Below, one piece after another: positions 19,456 to 27,996 of a DNA stretch of 64,000 bases (position 1 is its first letter; every line of letters begins with the position of its first letter). Both the position numbers and the translations under genes were made by a program. This DNA comes from Pseudomonas sp. CBZ-4. GTDB lineage: Bacteria > Pseudomonadota > Gammaproteobacteria > Pseudomonadales > Pseudomonadaceae. The notes beneath the pieces are model-generated. The model saw only the letters and a program-made list of their open reading frames with translations. It did no database searches and was not told where the DNA came from. The stretch is from positions 19,430 to 83,429 of the forward strand of contig NZ_ANNV01000042.1 in the NCBI RefSeq assembly GCF_000346755.1, written 5' to 3'.

Positions 19456-20592
19456 ATGGCCGAGAGCGAGAGTGGTCAGGACAAGACAGAAGACCCCACG
19501 GAGAAACGCAAAAAGGACTCCCGGGAAAAGGGCGAGATCGCCCGCTCCAAGGAGCTGAATACCGTAGCGACCATGATGGCCGGCGCCGGTGCCTTGCTGA
19601 TCTACGGCGGTGGCCTGGCGCTGGACCTGATGGAGCTGATGAAGCACAACTTCACCTTGCCCCGCGAGGTGTTGCTCAGCCCCGGCGCCATGGGCCAATA
19701 CCTGCTGCACTCGGGCAAGATCGCGATTCTGGCGGTGCAGCCGGTGTTGATCACCTTGCTGCTGGCCGCGCTGATCGGCCCGGTCGCCCTCGGCGGCTGG
19801 TTGTTTGCCGCCGGCAGCATGGCGCCGAAATTCAGCCGCATGAACCCCGGCGCCGGGCTCAAGCGCATGTTCTCCGCCAAGGCTTTGGTGGAGTTGCTCA
19901 AGGCCCTGGCCAAGTTCATCGTGATTCTGTTTGTGGCGCTGATGGTGTTGTCGTCCGACATCGACGACCTGCTGCGCATCGCCCATGAGCCGCTGGAGTC
20001 GGCGATCATCCACAGCGTGCAGGTGGTGGGCTGGAGCGCGCTGTGGATGGCGGCCGGGCTGATCATCATCGCCGCGGTGGATGCGCCGATCCAGCTGTGG
20101 GAAAGCCACAAGAAACTACTGATGACCAAGCAGGAAGTGCGCGACGAACACAAGGATCAGGAGGGGCGCCCCGAGGTCAAGCAACGCATTCGCCAACTGC
20201 AGAGGGAAATGTCCCAGCGCAAGATGATGGCCTCGGTGCCCGACGCCGACGTGGTTATCACCAACCCGACCCACTACGCCGTGGCGCTCAAGTACGACCC
20301 GGAGAAGGGCGGTGCGCCGATGTTGCTGGCCAAGGGCAGCGACTTCACCGCGTTGAAGATCCGCGAAATCGCAGTGGCCAACGACATCCTGCTGCTGGAG
20401 TCGCCGGCGCTGGCGCGGTCGATTTTCTATTCCACCGACCTCGACCAGGAAATCCCTGCCGGGCTGTACCTGGCGGTGGCCCAGGTGCTGGCGTATGTCT
20501 ATCAGATCCGCCAGTACCGCGCGGGCAAGGGCAAGCGGCCGGACCCGTTGAAGGATCTGCCGATTCCGCCAGAGTTGCGCCGCGATTCCTGA
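19456..20592 (+). CDS. flhB: Flagellar export switch protein FlhB
   Basis: A 378-residue protein: charged N-terminus (DKTEDPTEKRKKDSREKGE), four transmembrane helices to about residue 215, then a cytoplasmic domain with the self-cleaving NPTH motif (Asn270). Cleavage and contact with FliK switch export from rod/hook to filament proteins. It is the last gene of the fliL operon; a REP doublet lies 18 bp after the stop. Confidence 0.97.
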   Translation: MAESESGQDKTEDPTEKRKKDSREKGEIARSKELNTVATMMAGAGALLIYGGGLALDLMELMKHNFTLPREVLLSPGAMGQYLLHSGKIAILAVQPVLITLLLAALIGPVALGGWLFAAGSMAPKFSRMNPGAGLKRMFSAKALVELLKALAKFIVILFVALMVLSSDIDDLLRIAHEPLESAIIHSVQVVGWSALWMAAGLIIIAAVDAPIQLWESHKKLLMTKQEVRDEHKDQEGRPEVKQRIRQLQREMSQRKMMASVPDADVVITNPTHYAVALKYDPEKGGAPMLLAKGSDFTALKIREIAVANDILLLESPALARSIFYSTDLDQEIPAGLYLAVAQVLAYVYQIRQYRAGKGKRPDPLKDLPIPPELRRDS

Positions 20593-20610
20593 GGTTTGCA
20601 GTGCCTGTAA

Positions 20611-20693
20611 GGGCCTCATCGCAGGCAAGCCAGCTCCCACATAAATCACTGTGCTGCCAACCTGTGGGAGCGGGCCTGCCCGCGATGAGGCCC
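20611..20693. repeat. REP doublet after flhB
   Basis: Inverted pair: GGGCCTCATCGCAGGCAAGC...CCCACA at 20611-20641 and TGTGGGAGCGGGCCTGCCCG...GGCCC at 20663-20693. The pair points outward in the reverse order to the doublets around fliK. It occupies most of the 225-bp gap before the small cold-shock-type gene; nothing else is recognised in that gap. Confidence 0.88.
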
Positions 20694-20817
20694 TGAAGCC
20701 GTCCTTGTACCGTTCGTCGAAAACCCTTCCCTACCTGTCAACTCTGACAGTAGCCAGCTGGCCCTTCTCGCGGTTCCATGGCGCTAGATACGCGGCGCAG
20801 GAAGCAGAGAGATAGCA

Positions 20818-21024
20818 ATGAAGTGGGTCTCAGGAACGGTCAAATCTTACAACCACCAGACGGGTGAGGGTGTGATCGCAATGGATGGCGGGAGCGAGCA
20901 GGTGCCTGTGGACCTCGTCAGCTCTGCCGGGGTTCGGCTCAGCGAAGGGCAGCGGGTGAGATTTGCGCGGATCCACCGGCCCCAGGGCGTATTTGCAGCC
21001 AGCATCACACTTATCTCGGGTTGA
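20818..21024 (+). CDS. Degenerate cold-shock-domain-like small protein
   Basis: A 68-residue protein (MKWVSGTVKSYNHQTGEGVI...) that aligns over its whole length with the cold-shock domain encoded 25 bp downstream. The start (SGTVKSYN against TGTVKWFN) and spacing agree, but the RNA-binding motifs are lost: RNP1 KGFGFI reads GEGVIA and RNP2 VFVHF reads VPVDL, so the exposed aromatic residues are missing. The fold is probably kept, but single-stranded nucleic-acid binding by the usual surface is unlikely. It sits with the next gene between flhB and flhA. Function is unknown. Confidence 0.7.
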   Translation: MKWVSGTVKSYNHQTGEGVIAMDGGSEQVPVDLVSSAGVRLSEGQRVRFARIHRPQGVFAASITLISG

Positions 21025-21049
21025 TGAATGAGAAGTCGGGAGAACGGCA

Positions 21050-21253
21050 ATGGCAACAGGCACTGTGAAGTGGTTTAACGCGGAGAAGGGGTTTGGGTTT
21101 ATCACGCCGGACGACGGCTCGGCGGATGTGTTTGTTCACTTCTCTGCGATAACGGGGGACGGTTTCAAAACCCTTGAAGAGGGCAAGAAAGTCGAGTACG
21201 GCATCACTCAGGGCCAAAAAGGCCCGCAGGCCGAAAACGTCCGCGCCCTCTAG
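21050..21253 (+). CDS. Cold-shock protein, CspA family
   Basis: A 67-residue protein with all cold-shock signatures: TGTVKWFN at the start, RNP1 KGFGFI (about 17-22) and RNP2 VFVHF (about 32-36). Such proteins bind single-stranded RNA and melt secondary structure. It differs from standard CspA in its last third ([18 protein letters not shown]). Two Csp-type genes inside a flagellar cluster are unusual by function; they may form their own small operon, as REP doublets lie on both sides. Confidence 0.92.
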   Translation: MATGTVKWFNAEKGFGFITPDDGSADVFVHFSAITGDGFKTLEEGKKVEYGITQGQKGPQAENVRAL

Positions 21254-21288
21254 GCCTTTTCCTCTATCTCAAGCCGAACACGGTCAAT

Positions 21289-21377
21289 TGTGGGAGCGGG
21301 CTTGCCCGCGATAGCGCAGTGTCAGTCAACTTGTTCGGGGCTGGTCTGCCGCCATCGCGGGCAAGCCCGCTCCCACA
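21289..21377. repeat. REP doublet between the csp gene and flhA
   Basis: Inverted pair of the variant TGTGGGAGCGGGCTTGCCCG, left copy from 21289 and right copy ending at 21377, 44 bp before the flhA promoter. Confidence 0.9.
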
Positions 21378-21420
21378 TGTGTGTGGGCTTTCACCGCGAT
21401 CTGCCCGTTGAAGCAAAAGT

Positions 21421-21436
21421 TGGAAGGCTTCTTGCA
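21421..21436 (+). promoter_or_regulatory. Sigma-54 promoter of flhA-flhF-fleN-fliA
   Basis: TGGAAGGCTTCTTGCA: GG at 21422-21423 and GC at 21434-21435 with 10 bases between. The -24 half is weaker than in the other flagellar promoters here (TGGAAG for TGGCAC), while the -12 half TTGCA is perfect. It lies 62 bp before the GTG start of flhA. Confidence 0.8.
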
Positions 21437-21498
21437 ATACCGCCTCCAAGACGCCTTCTGGCGTCAAAACTTTGCTTCAAAGGACACGAGGAATACCG

Positions 21499-23631
21499 GT
21501 GGTAGATCGCTCTCAAATGTTCAGCACGGCCCGTGGCACCCTGACTGACCTGTCGCGGGGCAATCTGGGTGTGCCGTTGTTGTTGCTGGTGATGCTGGCA
21601 ATGATGATGTTGCCGATGCCGCCGTTCCTTTTGGACGTGTTCTTCACTTTCAACATTGCCCTGTCCGTCGTGGTGCTGCTGGTCTGCGTGTACGCCCTGC
21701 GGCCGTTGGACTTTGCGGTGTTCCCGACCATCCTGCTGGTGGCGACCCTGCTGCGGCTGGCGCTGAACGTGGCGTCGACCCGGGTGGTGATGCTGCACGG
21801 CCAGGACGGCCACGCCGCTGCCGGCAAGGTGATCCAGGCCTTCGGTGAGGTGGTGATCGGCGGTAACTACGTGGTCGGTATCGTGGTGTTCGCGATCCTG
21901 ATGATCATCAACTTCGTCGTGGTGACCAAGGGCGCCGGGCGGATTTCCGAGGTGAGCGCGCGCTTCACCCTCGACGCCATGCCCGGCAAGCAGATGGCTA
22001 TCGACGCCGACCTCAACGCCGGCCTGATCGACCAGAACCAAGCCAAGTCCCGCCGTGCCGAAGTGGCCCAGGAAGCCGAGTTCTACGGCTCCATGGACGG
22101 TGCCAGCAAATTTGTGCGCGGTGACGCCATCGCCGGCTTGCTGATCCTGTTCATCAACCTGATCGGTGGCATGGCCGTCGGTATCTTCCAGCACGGCATG
22201 ACCTTCGGCGATGCCGGTCGTGTGTATGCCTTGCTGACCATCGGTGACGGTTTAGTGGCGCAATTGCCATCACTGTTGTTATCTACAGCTGCCGCCATCA
22301 TGGTGACCCGTGCTTCGGGCTCCGAAGACATGGGCAAGCAGATCAGCCGGCAGATGTTTGCCTCGCCCAAGGCCCTGGCCGTGGCGGCGGGCATCATGGC
22401 GATCATGGGTATCGTGCCGGGCATGCCCCATGTGTCGTTCCTGAGCATGGCGGCCCTGGCGGGCGGTGCGGCGTACCTGTTCTGGAAAAAGCAAAACGCC
22501 GTCAAGGTGCAAGCACTGCAAGAAGTCGCCCGTCAGCAGGAACTGCTGCCATCCCCGGCCCGCGCCTCGGAAACCAAAGAACTGGGCTGGGACGACGTCA
22601 CGCCCATCGACATGATCGGCCTGGAAGTCGGCTACCGCCTGATTCCGCTGGTGGACCGCAACCAGGGCGGCCAGTTGCTCGCGCGGATCAAGGGCGTACG
22701 CAAGAAGCTGTCCCAGGACCTGGGCTTCCTCATGCCCACCGTCCATATCCGCGACAACCTCGACCTGGCTCCAAGCGCCTACCGCCTGACCCTGATGGGG
22801 GTAATCCTGGCCGAAGCCGAGATCTACCCGGACCGCGAACTGGCGATCAACCCCGGCCAGGTCTTCGGCACGCTCAACGGCATAACCGCCAAAGATCCGG
22901 CTTTTGGCCTGGAAGCGGTGTGGATCGAAATCAGCCAGCGCAGCCAGGCGCAGTCCCTCGGCTACACCGTGGTAGACGCCAGCACCGTGGTTGCCACGCA
23001 CCTCAACCAGATCCTCTACAAGCACTCCCATGAGTTGATCGGCCACGAGGAAGTCCAGCAATTAATGGGCTTGCTGGCCAAAGCCTCGCCAAAACTCGCC
23101 GAAGAGCTGGTGCCGGGCGTGCTGTCGCTGTCGCAATTGCTCAAGGTGTTGCAGGCGTTGTTGTCCGAACAGGTGCCGGTGCGCGACATCCGCAGCATTG
23201 CCGAGGCCATCGCCAACAATGCCGCCAAGAGTCAAGATACTGCCGCGCTGGTGGCGGCGGTGCGCGTCGGATTGTCCCGCGCAATCGTGCAAAGCATTGT
23301 AGGCACTGAGTCTGAGCTGCCTGTGATCACCTTGGAACCAAGGTTGGAACAAATATTGCTCAATAGTATCCAGAAGGCAGGACAAGGCCAGGAAGAGGGC
23401 GTTCTGCTGGAGCCAAGCATGGCTGAAAAACTGCAGCGTTCGTTGATCGACGCCGCACAGCGCCAGGAAATGCAGGGCCATCCAGTGATTCTGCTGGTGG
23501 CAGGCCCCGTCCGGGCGATGCTGTCGCGGTTTGGACGCCTGGCAGTGCCGAATTTGCACGTTTTGGCTTATCAGGAAATTCCTGACAACAAGCAAGTGAC
23601 TATCGTCGCGACAGTAGGGCCCAACGGCTGA
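21499..23631 (+). CDS. flhA: Flagellar export gate protein FlhA
   Basis: A 710-residue protein with eight predicted transmembrane helices in the first 330 residues, the FHIPEP signature region (LRLALNVASTRVVML and GRISEVSARFTLDAMPGKQMAIDADLNAG, in frame) and a large cytoplasmic domain that forms the nonameric docking ring. I chose GTG at 21499 because GAGGA lies 6 bp upstream and the protein then begins VVDRSQMF, like the P. aeruginosa protein. It is the first gene of flhA-flhF-fleN-fliA; flhF follows after 11 bp. Confidence 0.96.
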   Translation: MVDRSQMFSTARGTLTDLSRGNLGVPLLLLVMLAMMMLPMPPFLLDVFFTFNIALSVVVLLVCVYALRPLDFAVFPTILLVATLLRLALNVASTRVVMLHGQDGHAAAGKVIQAFGEVVIGGNYVVGIVVFAILMIINFVVVTKGAGRISEVSARFTLDAMPGKQMAIDADLNAGLIDQNQAKSRRAEVAQEAEFYGSMDGASKFVRGDAIAGLLILFINLIGGMAVGIFQHGMTFGDAGRVYALLTIGDGLVAQLPSLLLSTAAAIMVTRASGSEDMGKQISRQMFASPKALAVAAGIMAIMGIVPGMPHVSFLSMAALAGGAAYLFWKKQNAVKVQALQEVARQQELLPSPARASETKELGWDDVTPIDMIGLEVGYRLIPLVDRNQGGQLLARIKGVRKKLSQDLGFLMPTVHIRDNLDLAPSAYRLTLMGVILAEAEIYPDRELAINPGQVFGTLNGITAKDPAFGLEAVWIEISQRSQAQSLGYTVVDASTVVATHLNQILYKHSHELIGHEEVQQLMGLLAKASPKLAEELVPGVLSLSQLLKVLQALLSEQVPVRDIRSIAEAIANNAAKSQDTAALVAAVRVGLSRAIVQSIVGTESELPVITLEPRLEQILLNSIQKAGQGQEEGVLLEPSMAEKLQRSLIDAAQRQEMQGHPVILLVAGPVRAMLSRFGRLAVPNLHVLAYQEIPDNKQVTIVATVGPNG

Positions 23632-23642
23632 GGTAGTGGGTT

Positions 23643-24959
23643 ATGCAAGTGAAGCGTTTTTTCGCCGCCGATATGCGTCAGGCCATGAAACTGGTACGTG
23701 ATGAGCTGGGCGCCGATGCCGCGATTATCGGTAACCGTCGGATTGCCGGCGGTGTCGAGCTGACGGCTGCCCTGGATTACACCCCCCAGGCCCTGGCCCC
23801 GCGTGTGCCGAACATGGAACTCGAAGACGAGCTGCGCAAGACCGCCTCGCGCATCGTCTCGGCCCAGGCTGAGCTGAGCATGCGTGGCGACAGCGATGCC
23901 ACCACCAATCGCCAGTTGTTCGCCGGCCTGCCGCTCACCGCTGCCGAGCCGCTGGTCGAGCCGACGTTGACCGAACCGCCACGTCCCGCAGCGCCAGCCC
24001 CGGCCGCCGCGGTTGACCAGCGTGTGTTCGACTCGATGCGCTTTGAACTCAACGGCCTGCGTGAGCTGCTGGAAGTGCAACTGGGCTCCCTGGCGTGGAC
24101 GCAGCTGCAAGGCAGCAAGCCGGCCCAGGCCAACCTCTGGCGCCGCCTGCAACGCATCGGCCTGTCCGGCCCGTTGTCCCGCGACCTGCTGGCGCTGACC
24201 ACCGAAATCGAAGAACCTCGCCAGGCCTGGCGCATGTTGCTGGCGCACCTGGCGCGGATGATCGTCACCCCGGAAATCGAACCCCTGGAAGAAGGTGGCG
24301 TGATCGCCATGGTCGGCCCTGCCGGCATGGGCAAGACCACCACCCTGGCCAAGCTGGCGGCGCGTTACGTGCTCAAGTACGGCGCGCAGAATATCGCGCT
24401 GGTGAGCATGGACAGCTACCGCATCGGTGCCCAGGAACAACTCAAGACACTCGGGCGCATCCTCAATGTGTCGGTGACCCACGTCGACCCGGGCCAGTCC
24501 CTGGCCAACGCCCTCGATCCGCTGCTGCGCAAACGCGTGGTGCTGATCGACACCGCCGGCCTGCAAGCCAGCGACCCGGCCTTGCGCATGCAGCTGGAAA
24601 GCCTGGCCGGGCGCGGGATCAAATCGAAAAATTACCTGGTGCTTGCAACCACCAGCCAGAAACAGGTTCTTACCGCTGCGTATCACAGCTATAAGCGTTG
24701 CGGGCTGGCCGGTTGCATCCTGACTAAACTGGATGAGACGGCGAGCCTGGGCGAAGTGTTGAGCCTGGCTATCAGCCATGAACTGCCGGTCGCCTACCTG
24801 ACCGACGGGCCGCGGATTCCAGATGATTTGCATCTGCCGCGCCGTCATCAGTTGGTCAGTCGGGCAGTCAGCGTACAAATGCAAGAAGAGCCTAGCGAGG
24901 AAGCGATGGCCGATATGTTCGCTGACCTCTATCACAACCCGGCAAAGCGGGTGGGTTGA
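23643..24959 (+). CDS. flhF: Flagellar placement GTPase FlhF
   Basis: A 438-residue SRP-type GTPase. The basic N-terminus (MQVKRFFAADMRQAMKLVRDELG), a variable linker rich in Pro/Ala (about 105-125) and the NG domain follow in order. G1 is GPAGMGKTTTLAKLA (about 225), then DSYRIGAQEQL, DTAGL and TKLDE. FlhF marks the pole where the single flagellum is built and works with FleN, encoded next. Confidence 0.96.
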   Translation: MQVKRFFAADMRQAMKLVRDELGADAAIIGNRRIAGGVELTAALDYTPQALAPRVPNMELEDELRKTASRIVSAQAELSMRGDSDATTNRQLFAGLPLTAAEPLVEPTLTEPPRPAAPAPAAAVDQRVFDSMRFELNGLRELLEVQLGSLAWTQLQGSKPAQANLWRRLQRIGLSGPLSRDLLALTTEIEEPRQAWRMLLAHLARMIVTPEIEPLEEGGVIAMVGPAGMGKTTTLAKLAARYVLKYGAQNIALVSMDSYRIGAQEQLKTLGRILNVSVTHVDPGQSLANALDPLLRKRVVLIDTAGLQASDPALRMQLESLAGRGIKSKNYLVLATTSQKQVLTAAYHSYKRCGLAGCILTKLDETASLGEVLSLAISHELPVAYLTDGPRIPDDLHLPRRHQLVSRAVSVQMQEEPSEEAMADMFADLYHNPAKRVG

Positions 24960-25064
24960 GGCAGTACGAACACCGTGAAATGTACCTACATCGATGGTCT
25001 GCAAGCGATTCACGCGGCCAAGCCATGTAGCCTGCGTCTAAGCAAGACAAGGTAAAGAAATAAA

Positions 25065-25898
25065 ATGGGCAGCATGCATCCCGTACAGGTGATCGCGGTG
25101 ACCGGCGGCAAAGGTGGCGTCGGGAAAACTAACGTGTCAGTGAATTTGTCCCTGGCCCTGGCAGAGCTTGGCCGTCGCGTCATGCTGCTGGATGCTGACC
25201 TGGGGCTGGCGAACGTCGACGTTCTGCTGGGGCTGACGCCCAAACATACCCTTGCCGATGTGATCGAGGGCCGCTGTGAGCTGCGCGATGTGCTGCTGCA
25301 GGGGCCTGGCGGGATCCGCATCGTGCCGGCCGCCTCGGGCACCCAGAGCATGGTGCACCTGAGCCCGGCGCAACATGCCGGCCTGATCCAGGCGTTCAGT
25401 GATATCGGCGACAACCTCGACGTGCTGGTGATCGACACCGCCGCCGGGATCGGCGAGTCCGTGGTCAGCTTTGTGCGCGCCGCGCAGGAAGTCTTGCTGG
25501 TGGTCTGCGATGAACCCACCTCGATCACCGACGCCTACGCCCTGATCAAGCTGCTCAACCGTGACTACGGCATGAACCGCTTCCGGGTCCTGGCCAACAT
25601 GGCCCAGAGCCCGCAAGAAGGCCGCAACCTGTTCGCCAAGTTGACCAAGGTCACGGATCGCTTCCTCGATGTCGCCTTACAATACGTCGGCGCAGTTCCC
25701 TATGACGAGTGTGTGCGCAAGGCCGTGCAAAAGCAGCGTGCGGTCTATGAAGCGTTCCCTCGTTCGAAGTGCGCACTGGCGTTCAAGGCTATTGCCCAGA
25801 AGGTCGATACCTGGCCGTTGCCCGCCAACCCGCGGGGGCATCTGGAGTTTTTCGTCGAGCGATTGGTGCATCAGACGAGCGCAGGACCGGTGCTATGA
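25065..25898 (+). CDS. fleN: Flagellar number regulator FleN (FlhG), MinD-like ATPase
   Basis: A 277-residue ParA/MinD-type ATPase with the deviant Walker A KGGVGKTNVSVNL (about 11-23), switch DADLGLANVD and DTAAGIG. It limits flagellar number by binding FleQ and lowering its ATPase activity. The region from 24960 to 25064 has no gene. The fliA ATG overlaps its stop codon (ATGA), so translation is probably coupled. Confidence 0.96.
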   Translation: MGSMHPVQVIAVTGGKGGVGKTNVSVNLSLALAELGRRVMLLDADLGLANVDVLLGLTPKHTLADVIEGRCELRDVLLQGPGGIRIVPAASGTQSMVHLSPAQHAGLIQAFSDIGDNLDVLVIDTAAGIGESVVSFVRAAQEVLLVVCDEPTSITDAYALIKLLNRDYGMNRFRVLANMAQSPQEGRNLFAKLTKVTDRFLDVALQYVGAVPYDECVRKAVQKQRAVYEAFPRSKCALAFKAIAQKVDTWPLPANPRGHLEFFVERLVHQTSAGPVL

Positions 25899-26635
25899 CA
25901 GCCAGCGGCTACAACCTTTACAAGAAGTCGGCACGTGACAGCCAGGGCGAATTGATCGAGCGCTATGCGCCTCTGGTCAAGCGCATCGCCTATCACCTGC
26001 TGGCGCGTTTGCCCGCGAGTGTGCAGGTCGAAGACTTGATCCAGGCTGGCATGATCGGCCTGCTCGAAGTCTCGACCAAATACGACGCGAGCAAGGGTGC
26101 GAGTTTCGAGACGTATGCGGGTATCCGCATCCGGGGTGCGATGCTCGATGAAGTGCGTAAAGGGGATTGGGCGCCGCGTTCGGTACACCGCAATACACGC
26201 ATGGTCAGTGACGCAATTCGTGCAATTGAAGCAAAAACCGGTCGCGACGCTAAAGATCACGAAGTTGCGGCCGAACTCCAATTGAGTCTCGACGATTACT
26301 ACGGGATTTTGAACGATACCTTGGGCAGCCGCCTGTTCAGTTTCGACGACCTGCTACAGGACGGCGAACACGAGGGGCTGCATGAGGACGGCGCAAGTGC
26401 ACATCTTGAGCCGTCGCGTGACCTGGAAGACGAACGTTTCCAGGGCGCGTTGGCGGACGCGATTGCCAATTTGCCGGAGCGTGAGCGACTGGTGTTGGCG
26501 CTGTACTACGACGAAGAGCTGAACCTCAAGGAAATCGGTGAGGTCCTGGGGGTCAGCGAGTCGCGTGTCAGCCAGCTGCATAGCCAGTGCGCAGCCCGCT
26601 TGCGGGGGCGATTGGGAGAGTGGCGCGCGCGCTGA
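25895..26635 (+). CDS. fliA: Flagellar sigma factor FliA (sigma-28)
   Basis: A 246-residue sigma-70-family factor with region 2 (VEDLIQAGMIGLLEVSTKYDASKGASFETYAGIRIRGAMLDEVRKGD in frame), region 3 and region 4 (LNLKEIGEVLGVSESRVSQLHSQC). It directs RNA polymerase to late flagellar and chemotaxis promoters of the TCAAG-N12-GCCGATA type; one such site is visible before cheV in this window. The ATG overlaps the fleN stop. FlgM, its anti-sigma factor, is not encoded here. Confidence 0.97.
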   Translation: MTASGYNLYKKSARDSQGELIERYAPLVKRIAYHLLARLPASVQVEDLIQAGMIGLLEVSTKYDASKGASFETYAGIRIRGAMLDEVRKGDWAPRSVHRNTRMVSDAIRAIEAKTGRDAKDHEVAAELQLSLDDYYGILNDTLGSRLFSFDDLLQDGEHEGLHEDGASAHLEPSRDLEDERFQGALADAIANLPERERLVLALYYDEELNLKEIGEVLGVSESRVSQLHSQCAARLRGRLGEWRAR

Positions 26636-26661
26636 CAGGCGGTGTGGGGACACTGCAGACG

Positions 26662-26693
26662 AACCCGTGAAGGCCACCGGCTTTTGCGGGTTT
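26662..26693 (+). terminator. Possible hairpin terminator after fliA
   Basis: A compound hairpin: outer stem AACCCG/CGGGTT, inner stem AAGGCC/GGCTTT with one G-T pair, followed by only three T residues. A second hairpin lies at 26748-26768 (CGCGTCCAG/CTGGGCGCG) just before cheY. Either could reduce read-through from fliA into the che genes. The T tracts are short, so termination is uncertain. Confidence 0.4.
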
Positions 26694-26791
26694 GCACCGT
26701 GGTGCCCTGGGCAGTCCTTTTTGTGTAACGCCTGTTGATTGAAATGGCGCGTCCAGGTGCTGGGCGCGTTTAAGACTGCTTGGAGGTCGAA

Positions 26792-27178
26792 TTGGACAAG
26801 AACATGAAAATCCTCATCGTTGATGACTTCTCAACGATGCGGCGGATCATTAAAAACCTGTTGCGTGACCTTGGGTTCACAAACACGGTCGAGGCGGATG
26901 ACGGCATTACGGCGATTCCGATCCTCAACAGCGGGAGCATCGACTTTCTGGTAACCGACTGGAACATGCCGGGCATGACCGGTATCGACCTGCTGCGCCA
27001 CGTGCGTGCGGACGAAAAATTGCGCAGCTTGCCGGTGCTGATGGTGACCGCCGAAGCCAAGCGTGAACAGATCATCGAAGCCGCCCAGGCCGGGGTCAAC
27101 GGTTACGTGGTCAAGCCTTTCACGGCATTGGCGCTGAAAGAGAAGATCGAGAAAATCTTCGAACGCATCCACGGCTAA
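26792..27178 (+). CDS. cheY: Chemotaxis response regulator CheY
   Basis: A single receiver domain of 124-128 residues with acid pocket DD, phospho-Asp in [11 protein letters not shown], Thr in [10 protein letters not shown] and Lys in GYVVKPF. CheY-P leaves CheA and binds FliM to reverse the motor. The start is open: TTG at 26792 has GGAGG 5 bp upstream and adds MDKN, while the ATG at 26804, used for most homologues, lacks a well-spaced ribosome site. It heads the cheYZAB-mot-par-cheW operon. Confidence 0.96.
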   Translation: MDKNMKILIVDDFSTMRRIIKNLLRDLGFTNTVEADDGITAIPILNSGSIDFLVTDWNMPGMTGIDLLRHVRADEKLRSLPVLMVTAEAKREQIIEAAQAGVNGYVVKPFTALALKEKIEKIFERIHG

Positions 27179-27196
27179 TGCCATCGCGGGGGAGCT

Positions 27197-27985
27197 ATGG
27201 AGCATAAAGAAACATCACAGGGAGACTTCGAGTCGACCCTGAAGAAGCATGCTCACCAGTTGGTCGACAGCCTTGAAAAAGGCCAGTTCGGCGACGCGGT
27301 GCAGTTGATCCATGAGCTCAACCAGACCCGTGACCGCGGCCTGTACCAGGAAGTGGGCAAGCTCACACGCGAGCTGCACAGTGCGATCGTCAATTTCCAG
27401 ATTGACCCGCACATGCCCCAGGCCGAAGAAATCTCGCAGATTACCGATGCCACCGAACGCCTTTCCTATGTGGTCAGGCTGACTGAGGCGGCGGCCAACC
27501 GCACCATGGACCTGGTGGAAAACGCCACGCCCCTGGTCAACGGCATGGCCAACGAAGCCCAGGCCTTGGGCCACGACTGGGGCCGCTTCATGCGTCGCGA
27601 AGTCGGGGCCGAAGAGTTTCGTGAATTGGCGCGTCGGGTCGAAGGTTTCCTGTCACGCAGCGAGCAGGACAACCGCACGGTTTCCAGCAACCTCAATGAC
27701 ATTCTGCTGGCCCAGGATTACCAGGACCTCACCGGTCAGGTGATCAAGCGCGTGACCCAACTGGTCACCGAAGTGGAAAGCAATTTGCTCAAATTGGTGC
27801 TCATGGCAGGCCAGGTTGACCGTTTTGCCGGCATCGAACATGACCGCGAAGCGATCCTCTCGGAAAAAGATCCACAAAAACATCTCGCCAAGGGTGAAGG
27901 TCCGCAGATTCATGCCGATAAACGTGAAGACGTTGTATCGGGTCAAGATGATGTTGATGACCTGTTATCCAGTTTAGGCTTCTAA
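27197..27985 (+). CDS. cheZ: CheY-P phosphatase CheZ
   Basis: A 262-residue helical protein. The catalytic motif LAQDYQDLTGQVIKRV (about residues 172-187) carries the Gln that attacks CheY-P, and the last residues (DVDDLLSSLGF) form the CheY-binding tail. It ends the signal by dephosphorylating CheY. It lies 18 bp after cheY and 11 bp before cheA. Confidence 0.96.
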   Translation: MEHKETSQGDFESTLKKHAHQLVDSLEKGQFGDAVQLIHELNQTRDRGLYQEVGKLTRELHSAIVNFQIDPHMPQAEEISQITDATERLSYVVRLTEAAANRTMDLVENATPLVNGMANEAQALGHDWGRFMRREVGAEEFRELARRVEGFLSRSEQDNRTVSSNLNDILLAQDYQDLTGQVIKRVTQLVTEVESNLLKLVLMAGQVDRFAGIEHDREAILSEKDPQKHLAKGEGPQIHADKREDVVSGQDDVDDLLSSLGF

Positions 27986-27996
27986 GGAGCACCCAC

